NCBI RefSeq assembly: GCF_019399895.1
Contig: NC_091887.1
Span: forward strand, 2,480,001-2,544,000
Origin: Cardiocondyla obscurior
Lineage: Eukaryota; Arthropoda; Insecta; Hymenoptera; Formicidae
DNA length: 64,000 nucleotides
Direction: 5' to 3'
Part shown: piece after piece, positions 1-12,434 of the stretch
Layout: every line of letters begins with the position of its first letter
Numbering within the stretch: position 1 is the stretch's first letter
Translations under genes and position numbers: made by a program
The notes under the pieces: generated by a model
Told to the model about the DNA's origin: nothing
Seen by the model: only the letters and a program-made list of their open reading frames with translations
The model's database searches: none

Positions 1-168
1 CCCGCGTATCGCTGAAACTGCGGAATTGTAGCTTCGTGTATAAATAGCAATTACAATAGATTATACAACGGATTGATAACCGCGCGCTATCGCGGCGCAT
101 CTCGGTTTAGACATCGCTGCACGCGGCTCGTAAACGCCTCGCGGGATCGTAAACTTATAATCGACCTT

Positions 169-176
169 TGACGTCA
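169..176. promoter_or_regulatory. Perfect CRE palindrome TGACGTCA
   Basis: The 8-bp palindrome TGACGTCA is the consensus for CREB/ATF bZIP dimers. It lies about 1.6 kb upstream of the NFAT start codon. It is one of four perfect copies seen in the window (others at 22943, 27366 and 32187). Function is inferred from the motif only. Confidence 0.45.
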
Positions 177-552
177 CACGATCGACGCCGCGCGATCGTG
201 ACGCGTACGAAGCGCGCGCCCGCGCGCGTATATAATCGATCACGCTCGTTTGGATTATCTAATCGCTCGTGCGCGCCGCGGAGGAATTCTCTCACGGAGC
301 ATTCGTACGAAAACCGAGGCGGCCCGGCCGTGCACGCCCGGCGGAGGAGCCTGCATTTGCGTGCCGATTGTCCTTCGAAAATACGCACGCGGGTGGAAGG
401 TGGGGGAGTCATTTGAGCGAAAGAAACTCTGCCGAGGTTGCGCAATTCAGTTACAGCGCGTCTGTCATCTTGTCGCCTGGATCTCCACGGTGGAAGGAAG
501 GGAGAGATATTTAGTTTACGCTGCTTACTTTATGTAACTTTTTGTCCCCCCT

Positions 553-591
<39 letters not shown>

Positions 592-602
592 TTTTTTTTT
601 TT
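553..602. repeat. (TC)n microsatellite running into a poly-T tract
   Basis: A run of TC dinucleotides is followed directly by about 20 T. It is an ordinary simple repeat, likely length-polymorphic. Confidence 0.9.
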
Positions 603-1762
603 ACGTAACTTCTACTCGCGGAGTTAATCTTACGATAGCCCTCTTCGTAGGCTCGTTCTTCGGCGGACTCGCTTCGAGAGACGCTTCGGACGCGCGCTAA
701 ACTCGGGGTCGATTACGGAAAAATTTCAGGAGCCAATCGTTATCGGGGGGAGTCGTTTCGGCGCCTCCGAACGTCCTTATTAAAATTAGACCTTATCGCG
801 CGTCCTTCCTGCGAAAGAACCGCCGCGGGGACAGGTGCGCCGGTAGTTGAATCGAACGGCTAGCGCCGCCGATAGCGGTTTCCCCCGGGGTAATTAGCGT
901 CCGTTGATTGGTCACCTTCGTCGGCGCGCCATCGCTGCGCCGCCGTCGGCGACGGCGACGAGGACGCCGACGTACGCCGACGTACGCCGCGGCGCCTTAG
1001 GTGGGGGCTTATTTACTCGCGCGCGCCCAGGTTGCGCGGATCTCGGGCGAACGGCGTGGAGTTAGTCCGCGCCGCGATGCGCGCTGCGCTTTTACGCTCC
1101 GCGACTTGCCGCCGCTCGCTTCCGCATACGCTCGTACATTCGCAGTCTCTTCCTCGTCGCCTAGCCAGCTTATCCCGACCGCTCGCCGACGGACGATGAC
1201 CGTCGCCGCGCGTCCGACCAAACGTTCGAATTCAAGCCGCGCCGGTGGTCGATGTCGAATCGATACCTCGCATCGATACGTGGAACCGCGGGCCCGCGTG
1301 CACGGTGCAATTTGAAAAGAGACCTCTCCCTAATCGGCGGAAAAATAATTGCGGAAAAGAGAAACACGTCTGTCTCCGTGTAATATACGCCGGATCGTGG
1401 GGACACGTGACGCACCGTCATCAAGACAATTCTCGCGGGTGAAGCAAGAAGAGATAAGAGATGGGAGTGGATCTCTGAACGGTTTTACGAGCGATTTAAA
1501 TCTTGCGTGGCTCGGACGGCGCGCGAAACGCAACGGGGCGAAGTTTTTTTTTTTTCCCCCCCGTTTTCTTTTTGTTTTTCCTCGGCGTGAAAAGTGGGGT
1601 CTTAAAGTCTCGCCGTCTCGAGGTGCGAACGACGAAGAGGGGTCACTCGCAGTCGTTAAAGTCGCCCGGTGATTTGTGAGCGATTGGGGGTCTTCGATTT
1701 TTTTTTTCCTTTTGTGACGGGAGCAACAACGCGGCGGCGGGAAGCGTCCCGGGGGAGATCTG

Positions 1763-4700
1763 ATGGCACCCGATCTTGAAAAGAGGCGCCAGGAATTGAG
1801 AAGGGGCAGTTACGGGACCGTGGACCATGGCAACGATCATCTGGGCATGCTCTTACAGTTGAGGTGCACAGGCGGCACGCCGGATCGTCATGGTAATTCG
1901 AGAGGCCCCGGCGGCTGGGCTCAGCCATGCGTTCACCAAGTTTGCTCACTTTCATTCAGAAACGCGAAACTTAACCATTCTGACGGAAACATCGGCTCTG
2001 CGTTTCCAGAAGTTCGATTTATTGAATGATCCCTCCCCCAACGTCCTCCCGGTCTTCTCTTCTCCGTACCTCTTCTTCGTTCCTCGCGACGCCTCTCCTC
2101 GCGCTAGGACTCTCGTCTAAGATCGCAGCAAGTTCTGGCCCGAGTTTTGTAAAGCACGACCTTTAATATACTAAACCGGTTTGTTGATAAAGAAAAAAAA
2201 AATCGCTCCTCGCGCCTCTTTTTCAAGATTACCCGATGTAGATACTGATTTATCGGAGACTGAAACATTTTTAGTCGCAGAATCTTTCTTTTTTTTTTTT
2301 TATGTTGTTCGAAAACGATACGCAAGATTTATTAACGTAATAAAAATTTTATTTATATTTTGCGATCGCGAAATGTTGTTACTTTCGGTGAAGACGTCTT
2401 CGCGGAGTCGAGCGAGTTTTTTTTAAAAGCACCTTACGAGCTATCAGCACAGACCAGAAACGAGTTATCAATCGCGCTGCAATGACATTACTTTTATGTC
2501 CCTGCATCTGTACGTTTACATTAGCGGAACGAAATATTTGCCCGACGTCCATATCGCGGCGCGTTGTTAAAGATGATTAGGCAGCGATAAATATTTTTTC
2601 TTTTTCTTCTTCTTCACCGCGAGACATTTACGTGGGAATTTATTTTTCTCTCGCACCTCGAACACTCGAAGAGATTACATTTTTACCTACGTACTTCTCG
2701 ATCTTAATCCTCAAAAGGGCGCTCGAGGAAAGCAAACGGTACGCGGACCAATTAAAGCTGAGAATTTTTACATAGTAATTAAAAAAAAAATATGACAATT
2801 ATTAACTGCGAATATATTTTATTAGAAAAAAAAAAAAGATTACGCCGCTAATAACTTCGGTGACTCGTTTAGATTTTTTATTTTATGAGATAAGTATTTT
2901 ATTTTTTTTTATTTTACGAGATAATTAATAAGAGCTTTTCTGATCTCGTTCGGGGATTTATTTTTATATATATCTTTTTTAGATTGATTTATTTCTGTTA
3001 AGAAATTGAAGAAACGCTTTCTTTTTTTATTATCGCGCGCAATCCTGGGATTTTTCCAAATTATCTTTTTATCTTTTTTTTTTTTATTCTTCATCTTTTA
3101 TTCACATTCTGTTTATTCGTTTGCTTTTCTATTTCCCCTTTTTTTTTCTTTTTCCTTCTTCTTCTTGTTTAGTACGCGCCGTCATGCGTAAAAACGAAGT
3201 ACAGTAACGAAGTACGGTCTCTGACTTTGCGATTTAACTTTGCGGCCATTGACTCGGAAAAGAAAAAGCCATAGAAATTTTCCTTACCTTGTGATAGGCT
3301 CGGGCACGCAATTATTTATAGAAAGGCATAAAAGGAACAGAATAATATCGCTATTTTTAACTTCTTATTTTAGATGTATGTACAGATAAGTGCTAACGAA
3401 GTTATCTCCTCCTTTATGCTAGTTGCTTCTCGGCCGTTTTAATAATTTATATTGAAAATTGAAGTAAAATTCTTTCTGTCACGGTATGAAGTCAATTAAT
3501 GCGTAATGCAAAATACAACAAATAAGGATCGTGAAATCTTATCACAACCGAGAGATATAGAACTTGGTAATTTTCTCCGTTCACAAAATTGTATTTCTAA
3601 AGTCGTATTATTTTTACATATATTTTTTTTTTACTAAACGACGCCGCATGTATATATATTTTTTCTTTAAACGCACGGCGTATTAAAAAAATTCAAATGA
3701 AACGCAGTTTCACGTGAAGTTTGGCGCGAATTCCGGCGGCTGTTTAAAATCGTCTTTGAACACGAAGCTAAGCTCGCGCGCACGCGCCCGGACGCGCACC
3801 TCTCTTTCGCGGGGTTAATAAACTTACAACGAATGTTTTTCCGTACTATCTCCCGCCGGCTTTATTATTGTTGAAAGTACTCCGACGCACTAGTATCACC
3901 GCCGACTGGCGGGGAAAATGGCCGCGTGCTCGCGGTTTCAGATAACCTTCGCGGTTCTCGATACGCGCTTAAGGGTCGAGACGCGATGAAATATGAGCGC
4001 GAGATACAAGGAGCGAGGAATAAGTGCGGGAGGACGTTGATTCGCGGCGAAAACACGATCGACGTGAACTTCGGGAACAAATTGGCCGAGGAATTACTCG
4101 AAAAAAGAAAAAAAAATTAAAAAATAAACGAATAAAAATCGATACGCCTGCTCGAATTTATCTTGCTTGAAAAAGAGCCTTTGAAATTAGAAGAATGATT
4201 ATTTAACAATATTTTGACTCCACCTCGACGATGCTCTGGCGCGATTGTGAGCGGAATTAAATTTTGTTGCGTGAAGATCGAAATTTTTCGACGGCTTGAA
4301 AACGATCGTTTCGCAAGCGGATAATTGAAAAACAAAAACGAGGTCCCAGACAGCGCGACATGTCTTTGCTGGGCGAATATTAATGCGCTCGTATTCCTGT
4401 CATTGTTTACAAATGTGCGTGTGTGAATGACGTTATCGATTTCAACGGCTGCGCTCAGGCGGAATCGAATCGGCCGGAGCATTGAATGAGCAAACAGGAG
4501 GCTAAATAAAAAAAAGAAAAATAAAAAAAAAATAAAATGGCCCGATAAATTATTTATATACATTATTAGCGCTCCTACGGAGCCGCGATTAGTCCAGATT
4601 CGTCGGGGAAACCTCGTTGAAAAACTGAAAACACTTGCGCAATCATAGAACGACGGCGTGTCATACAAATTAATTATCCTCGCTCCGAGAGATTAAACGA

Positions 4701-7700
4701 TTCTCTCTCTCTTTTTTTTTTTTTTCTCTCTTTTTCCCCTCCTCGTAGTGAGAAAATTCAAGCCTCGGAGATTCGATTTTAATAACGTCGCAATATTGTT
4801 TCTTTTCGTCTGCCAGCGGGGGCAAAGGTCCGTCGGCGATAAAAGAGAAAGGAAAAAGAGCGTTTGAATTCGCGTGTGCCCCGGCGTAGAAAGACGGAAA
4901 GAGTAGATATCCGCGGAGGGAGATGAATCTCGCGGCGAGATTTCGAGAGGAGCCACCCAAGGTTTCCGAAGCGGGTCCCGCCCGCGAGATATATTATGTA
5001 AATGTCCGATGTGACTCAGGGATATTAGCTCAGTCTGAAAAGTTCGTTAACTTTAATTGCGTTATCGTAAACACGTACGCGTGTTGCCAAACACGCTTCG
5101 GTCCACATGCGATCATCACCCGAAATTGACACGTAGGCCACCGGCGGGGCCTGTAATTCAATGATCGCTAAAATCGCGTGCAAACACGGCGAACCGGGGC
5201 CGCGGGGGTATGTGCGCGGCTCGTTAACGGGCCGGCTCGTGTGTGCATAGTTGAATAACGCCTATAACATTGGGATAACGGAGACCGCCGAACGCACGCA
5301 CGAACGGCCACGCACGCACCGCGCCCGCACGAAACGCACCAACGTTGACTCAATTGGCGGCGGATTGATAAATCCGATTAGATCGAAACCACACGAAACT
5401 GGTTTCTCGAGACGGCCGTAGTTAGCGAGCGGCCGACAACAGCTTCCCCTGGGTAACACTTTTTATTTCGAGAGCAAACTGTTTACGCGCGGCCCGCGTT
5501 AATTGTCAACGCGCGGCCCCCTTCTCGGGCGAATTACGGCCACGGCGATTGCGGCGAGATTACACCCCGGCTCCTAATCACGTCGAATCTAATTGGGAAC
5601 GTAATTACCGGCCGAAAGCGATTAAAATCGTGAACGTTAAGGGAAGTAATTGCGCGGGGAAAGGATCGTGATGTTCGTATCTTCACGTTATCTTTCGAAT
5701 GTGAGAAAAAAAATTCGACGTCTCTTAGACGAGGATAATTTCTATTGAGAAGCTGGGTTTTGAAATCAAGAAGTTAGTTTTTATCCCGCATCTCTAGCGT
5801 GACGTTCATATTATTTAATTCTTAAGGCGATTTAATGAAGTCATGCGTTAAACATTTATCCGAAAAGCGGGATCCTCTTGAAATCTTTTATTGGAACTTT
5901 TTTTTTTTTTATTAAAATCCACGACTGTTATTTTCGTTGGGGTCGCCGTCTTATCCACCGACATGAGTCGGCGCGAAGTTTGATAAATTAGTATTTACAT
6001 TAATACATTTGGTTTATACCATTATCTTCGTGGATTGATTAGGACAGAGATAGATACTCTTCGTCTATCTCCCCGAAACAGAAATACAGTTTCGATATCG
6101 GCGTCCGTTTCTCCGTTAATTTTTCGAGCACTTCCCGGCGGTCTCGGTGAGCGTCGCTCTCCGTGAAACTCTCCGCGCGAGGTTTGTTATTATTCCAATT
6201 ATTTTAATCGCGAAAGAAATGGAGCCGTTTAAAGAAACTGGTATTTAGAGCTGATAACCGACGGTCGTATTTTCTAATGTGGATTCACGTCGGCTTTTAA
6301 ATCGCCGGTGACCGACTAACTTACTCGACGAAAATATCTTCGCTCCACGTCGAGATAGGAAAGAGGACAGGACGCGTGTTTGGAACACGTGGATAGACGT
6401 GTTTTTTTATTCCTTTTTTTTCCCTCTACGATTATGGATTTTCTCATTCCCAAGGCCGCGGTAGACAACGCGGTTTACGTTTACATGTCGGTGGCATCGT
6501 GATAAAATTAACGACGTCGTTGCCGTCGAAGTCACAGAGCCTCGCGCCGCGTTATGAATATTAATCGATATAGAAATGCCATTGATAAGGAAACGCTTGT
6601 AAATTCGTAATTCGTCAATAAGCCGGTTTTCTTATTCGTGCTCTATCGCCCATGGGGAGGAAGGGATCTCGCTTGGCCGTTCGTCTTCGGCCCGAAAATC
6701 GTTCCCGGCCAATTATCAAAAATCATTATCCGCTTATCGCGGGCTCGTTTCGAATCGATATACACGATGTTCTTATCGATAAGCCACTGTCGCGCACCTC
6801 GTAATCAGGTATCAGTAATCGATAAAATTGATATTTTGATTCTTTATTTTCTTTCCCCGGTGTAGATGCCACCGGTATTTTACTTCAGTGTAGTCGCCTC
6901 TCGATTCTTAGTCAAACTTTATTACAGTCCTTTACGCCGCCGCCTTATTCTCATTCCAGGCCCGCCTGGATCTTCTTTTCCCCTCCCCCTCCCTCCCTCT
7001 TTCTTTAATCTCCCCCAGCGTCCCGTTATTTCAATCTCGCGGAGGATTTCACTCAATCGCCGGACGCGCAAAAAACATTTTCGGCTTTCCGCTCACCGAG
7101 GCCGGCGCTGCGGAATTGTCGAAATTGTAGGGCATTGATAAATACACCCAGGCCTCTATCGTCGCTCCATTTCTTTCACCCTGGTGCCAAGCAGTGCCGA
7201 GTTCCTGAAGACTCTTCAGCTCTTATCTTGACTACTTAAGTAGGCTATCAGAGATGCCATTAAGTGTACACAGACCGAGCTTGCATTGTCGCGGCGAATC
7301 GTTCGCCGGGATCCCAACGAGGTCTCAAAGTATTTGCGAAAAGAGGAAAAAAAAAAAAAAAAAAGAAGAAGAAGAAAACGCGGAGAAGGTGCCTAGCTGA
7401 AATAATCTTCGCCGAGAGAGTAAAGTATTAATAGGCTAATTTTAATTGATTATTAAAACCGACCTTTTTCCACGAAGTGACGGTTCGGCAATTACGCTCA
7501 GGTCTTTCGTAGGCACGCTCGAAGGAAAAATTGAGCCGTCCTTTCCAAAGGTTCCCCACCGCCCGTCGAATTCTTCGTGCACCGTCATTAAAAATCGACG
7601 TCTCCATTCGGTCGCCTCGATAAAATTCAACCGTGACTCGCGACCTGACACACTTTTTCGACATCTGCTGCCGCGGGGTCTAATTTTAGAAGCGCGATAC

Positions 7701-10700
7701 AGAAGCCCGATCATCCGCCGCTTATCGTGGACTTTCTATTACAGAACCTTAGTCATCTGCATTATTTATAAAATTCTGTTATCCGTTATTCGTTATCAGT
7801 GGAACAAGGCACTGCTATAAAAACCGCGCTCTCTATTTTTCTCCCTCCCTTTATCGTTTTTCCCCCTTTTTTTTTTTCCTTCTTTTTCAACGCTGTCCTC
7901 CGCATGTTTGCGCCGTTTCTCGATCCCGCGGATTCGCGCGAAGCGAACGCTGAAGTTCGAAATCAATCGGGGGCGCGCCTCCGTTTTCCACCCGTTGCGG
8001 CCGCGAGGGATCGATCGGGCCGTCGATCCGTTCCCACTCGTCCTTCCGTCCGGCTCGTCCTGGGTAACGATATATCCTTGAGACTCGAGAGGAGGCGTCG
8101 TAGTTAGCGCGCTCGCGCTGTTTGCCGTGTAATAGTAACGATGTTTATCGATCCTGTTATCGAGGGTATGTTCTTCTTTCTCTATCGCGTTCCGCCTCCG
8201 TCGCCGGGGCTTCGAGGACACGCGGCCGGAGGAGATAGACGGAGATAAGTGGCGAAGAAGGGGCCGGGAGGGAGGGAGGGGGGAAACCCGCGAGGGGGGC
8301 CCTAATTCGTCCCAGGGTGAGCGGGGGTGCCTTTACCGCGCCGCGATAAAGAGTTACATTCACCTCCGCGCGCAGGTGCAACCGCCGCGGTTTATTTATC
8401 GGGCTGGCGAGATTGCCCGGGGTAATTAAAAGCCAGCGTCGCCACCCGCGAGACCTTCGCCGATTATTATCTTTATGGCATTGCCGGTTGATTGTGCACC
8501 GCCGCTGCCTATCGCGGTCGAGAGCGCCCGGGGTTTTGTTATATTCGCGGGGAGAACCTGCTTCTCGAGCCCGGGGAACCAATTCCCGACGCGGATATGC
8601 AGAAAAACGCAAGCAGGCGACCTGACGGAGAAGAAGCCGGATCGCGCTCGGAATTCATAACGCCGTTTGTCCATGCACCGGCCCCGTGGAATAAACCCGG
8701 GCTTGGTAGCCTCGCGTGATCTCGCGGGTCGCCTCCTTTTTATTTTTGCGGCGTATCGCCGGCACGTTTTTCCCTCGGCAAAAATTGGTTGTTTCACGGG
8801 AGGCGAGCACCGGAGTCGAATTCAATCAACTCCCGGAGCTCCAAGTGGAGCTTACGGAAGGAGGGGGAGGGGGCCTCACGTTGATTGTAACGGACGACGT
8901 GTTCGCAGCCCCGGTATCCGCGCCTAGCAAATGAATCCGGGACGGTGGCTAAGCCCCGGGAATTTTTATCTGTTTAGTCCGAATGAGAGTAAGTGGCTTT
9001 GGATTTTCCTTCAGCCGTCGCCGAGTACGGCTGAAAAAGAGAACAATGAAAAAGAGAAAAAAAAGAAGTGAATATATAAGAAGAAGAAGAGAGAAATATG
9101 TGTATGTAGGCCGAGCGTTTCTTGCGTAAACTTCCGACGGCCGGTGTGCGGTAAGATGAAACCGGCGAAAAGGAACAAGTAGATTGATACTTGAACGAGA
9201 TGGAAAATCACGGGGAACCGGCTGAATAAACTCTAACGGCGATTTTGCACCGCGGGAAAAAGGAACGATTCGTCGCAATTCGACGTGACATAATGATCGG
9301 CAATATAACGTCGGCGTCAGAAAAGGAACGAGGGGAAAGGGAGAAAGCGGGAGAAACGAGATTGGAAACCGACAGGCCGGGTCGTTGACATCGTTCCGTG
9401 ATTTTCCTCGACGTTCACATAGATGCATCTCTTATGCACGTGTGTGCACGCGCCGATTACGTGCCTCCACCCTTCGCGGCCGCCGCGGCGGAAAGGGGGT
9501 GGGGTGGGAGAGAATCGAACCCCGTCGCCACCAGTTGCGTCCGCGATTGCAACTTCACCCCCACGCAATTATCCCGGCCCAGTAGTCGACGTGTTTCTAT
9601 AGATAGACCGTACGACATTGCACTGCCTCCCTCCCCCCTTGCCGCCACCCTCCCTTTGCCTTTCTGCGCCTCCGCCTTTTCGCTCCTCGACGTATTTCGC
9701 ATCCCTTTTTTTTTCCCCCCTTTTTTTTTTTTGCTCTTCCCTTTTTCTTTATTTTTTTTCTCCCTGGGTTTATCTCTCTCGTTCCTCGACGACCCGGGCC
9801 CCGACTTTTCACGCCCGACGCCCGTAAATCGAGACTCCGGGCGGGCTCGTCAATGTCTCTTCGAAACCGTTGCCTCTCGTCAATTTGACGGGGGTGACTC
9901 GAACGGGGCTCGGTGGCGAACGGACAGTCCGGGGACCAACGATGGTTCTCTCGATCGGTAGTATACCTAACAATTTCAGCGCTTTTGATCTTGGGGAGGG
10001 TAGACGAGAGTTTGCTTCGATAGTTCAGGAAATTATTAAATTAATCTAAAATCAAACAAATTAATTAATTAATTAAAATCGAATAACTTATAAAATCACA
10101 AGAACATGTTTTTTTTCTTTTTTTTTTCTTTTTCTTTTTTTTTTTGTTTAAATCCCCCGTGTCTATTTATATACAGCCGGCGTGTTTTTCCACGCGGTCC
10201 GGTATTTAAAACTCTTCCCGTGTTACTTGGAAAACCAGTGAGAAACGACGACCGGACTTACTGGAATAACGAGATCGCCTTTAATACATTGCAGGTAGCA
10301 ATGCAGGCGGTGCGCCGTCAACGGTGACAGCATCGTCCGTCTCGAGAAGCACCGCAGGTAATCGCGCCCACTCGGCGACCAGAAGAACGGTTAATAATCA
10401 GCAGCGACAGCAGCCACCGACCTCGCAACAACAGCAGCAGCAGCAGCAGCAACCGCAGCAACCAAAACAATCCAGATTCCCATCGTCCTTCGGTGGCGTA
10501 ATCGCGAGAGGCTCTGATGAGCACGGGCCCAGGACCGGTACGACCCAGGACGACAATTCAAACGACTCCGGCCTCGGCTCCGAAGAACGCCAACAGCACT
10601 TCAACAACGTCAATGTTAGTATCCGTTAACGACATTAACGTCATTAGCTCGCTGTCAACCGAATGATTTAATTACGCTTACTACTTGTTTGGAACATAGA

Positions 10701-12400
10701 GTTTCTGTCTGATGATAATAATAATTAATAACTTTGTGCATAATATTAAATATATATCCGACATTAATTTGTTAAAGCTCTAGACTCTGTCTGACAGTAA
10801 AGCTTTAGCGTGCAAAAGTTCTTAGATTTCAGGGGCCCGTAAACTTGCTTTTAAATTTTTTTTTTCTCTCTCTCAAAGTTGCAATAATCGCGGAAACTTA
10901 AGAATAATGAAAGCGCTACGAACGAGCGTTGAAAATGAGTTAAGAAAAAAAAAAAAGAAAGAAAAAAGAAAAGCAAAAGAAAAAAAAAAGAAAGAGGGAT
11001 GAAATTCCCGCGAGTCCGCAAGTTATTACTTCAGCCTAACTGTTTTTTGCTTCCTATATCGTTTTGTTTTCTTTTTCTCTTTATCTGAAAGATGGAAAAG
11101 TGAAGAAGATGAAGAAAGAGTTGACGGGCCTCTCTTGTGGTCCGTGCGCGTTCCTCACTCTTCCTACGGTTATGGCACTGAGTCACCCTGTCGTTAGAAG
11201 CCAGATGAAGTTATTTAATGTGTTCACGAGGGTACGCGTGATCATCATCAATATCGTCATCGGAGATCGCTGACCGCTCGAACGGTAGTTGAACCCAGTC
11301 GAGTTCTGATTCGTTAAATTAAGCACACAGACGCTCACGCACATACGGGGTGTTCCCGTTATTCCGTTCGCTCAAGCTCTTTCCCGTAATATCGGAACAA
11401 AAAGCGATGCCGCGTTTTTGAAATATTCAATGTCGAGAATTTTCTGCTTTAACAATTTAGTTGGATTAAACGTTTGATTTTTCATTAACTTCGATGTCTA
11501 TTAATATTGGCGCTTTCGCCGAATAAAAATTTAAAGTAAAAAGAAAAAAAAAAAAGAAAGTAATAGCAAAGTTACAACTAGTTTGTTAATTAATTGCCAA
11601 AATTTTTTGTGTATAACATTTCAGGTTCTAGCACTAATTTTTTCATCTTCTAGTTATTTCAATTGTATTGATTTTGAAAGTATCCTATTTTTTTCCCTTT
11701 TTTTTTTTCTTTTAAATTATACTTTTGAAATTCTTGATGTTTGATATGACTCTGTGCATACGTAGATTTATTAATTCCGCGATTGGTTTATCAGCTCTGG
11801 AACAACGCCGGCGAGGAGGATTCGAAGAGAAGGAAAATGGATATCAAACTGGAGTCCGAGGACGCGAACTTCGCGTTTCCGGAAGTAGCCCCCGGCACCA
11901 GCCCCGACAATAAGTCACCGACGGTCAGAGCCACCGTTAATGGGATCAGTTTGGAAGGAATATCCGACAATAGAACCGGAAACGCCAACTCCATAGGCAG
12001 GGTGGTGGGAATAACCAGGCCTCGACCTGCCATGGGTGTGTTAAACAAAAGGACTCCGATTACACATCAGGGTCCCGTAACCCTTATCTCGCAACTATGT
12101 ACGTCTTTCACCAGCTTTATAAAAAAAAAAAAATTAATCTTTTAATTACAAACGAATTCAAGTGGCGCGGCACAAATTTAACTCGCAAGTTTCTAAGATA
12201 GACCGTGGATACTGAAACGTTTCTAGCGATTGTTTTAATCTTTTCAAGTCTTGAACTCTTGACTTTATAAACCTTTGGTCTTTAGATTACGTGGGCTTGT
12301 ATCATGGGTTTTCGATTCTTAAACTTTCAGTACCGCTTGTTTTCAGACATTAACGATTTTACGAGCTTCTATTAAAGATAATATAATCTATATGTTTATA

Positions 12401-12434
<34 letters not shown>

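Larger units (their letters stand above)
1..1762 (+). other. Upstream region and probable 5' UTR of NFAT
   Basis: No coding exon was recognised here. The DNA is CpG-rich, with short open frames that look like chance products. It holds a perfect CRE palindrome near the left end, a CT/T microsatellite, and a G/C-rich stretch around 900-1100. The bases just before 1763 (poly-T, then a GCGGCGGCGG-type stretch) look like the 5' UTR leading into the NFAT start. The transcription start site cannot be fixed from sequence. Confidence 0.5.

Noticed and set aside
4117..4668. 183-codon minus-strand open frame in NFAT intron 1
   Set aside because: A poly-Phe/Lys stretch from T-rich DNA, no conserved motif, and inside an intron on the opposite strand.
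9510..9560. tRNA-like T-arm (GGTTCGATT on minus)
   Set aside because: The flanking bases do not form a T-stem, and no acceptor or anticodon arm fits around it.
9398..9961. 187-codon plus-strand open frame in NFAT intron 1
   Set aside because: Pro/Phe-rich low-complexity sequence from CT-rich DNA, with no splice or domain support.
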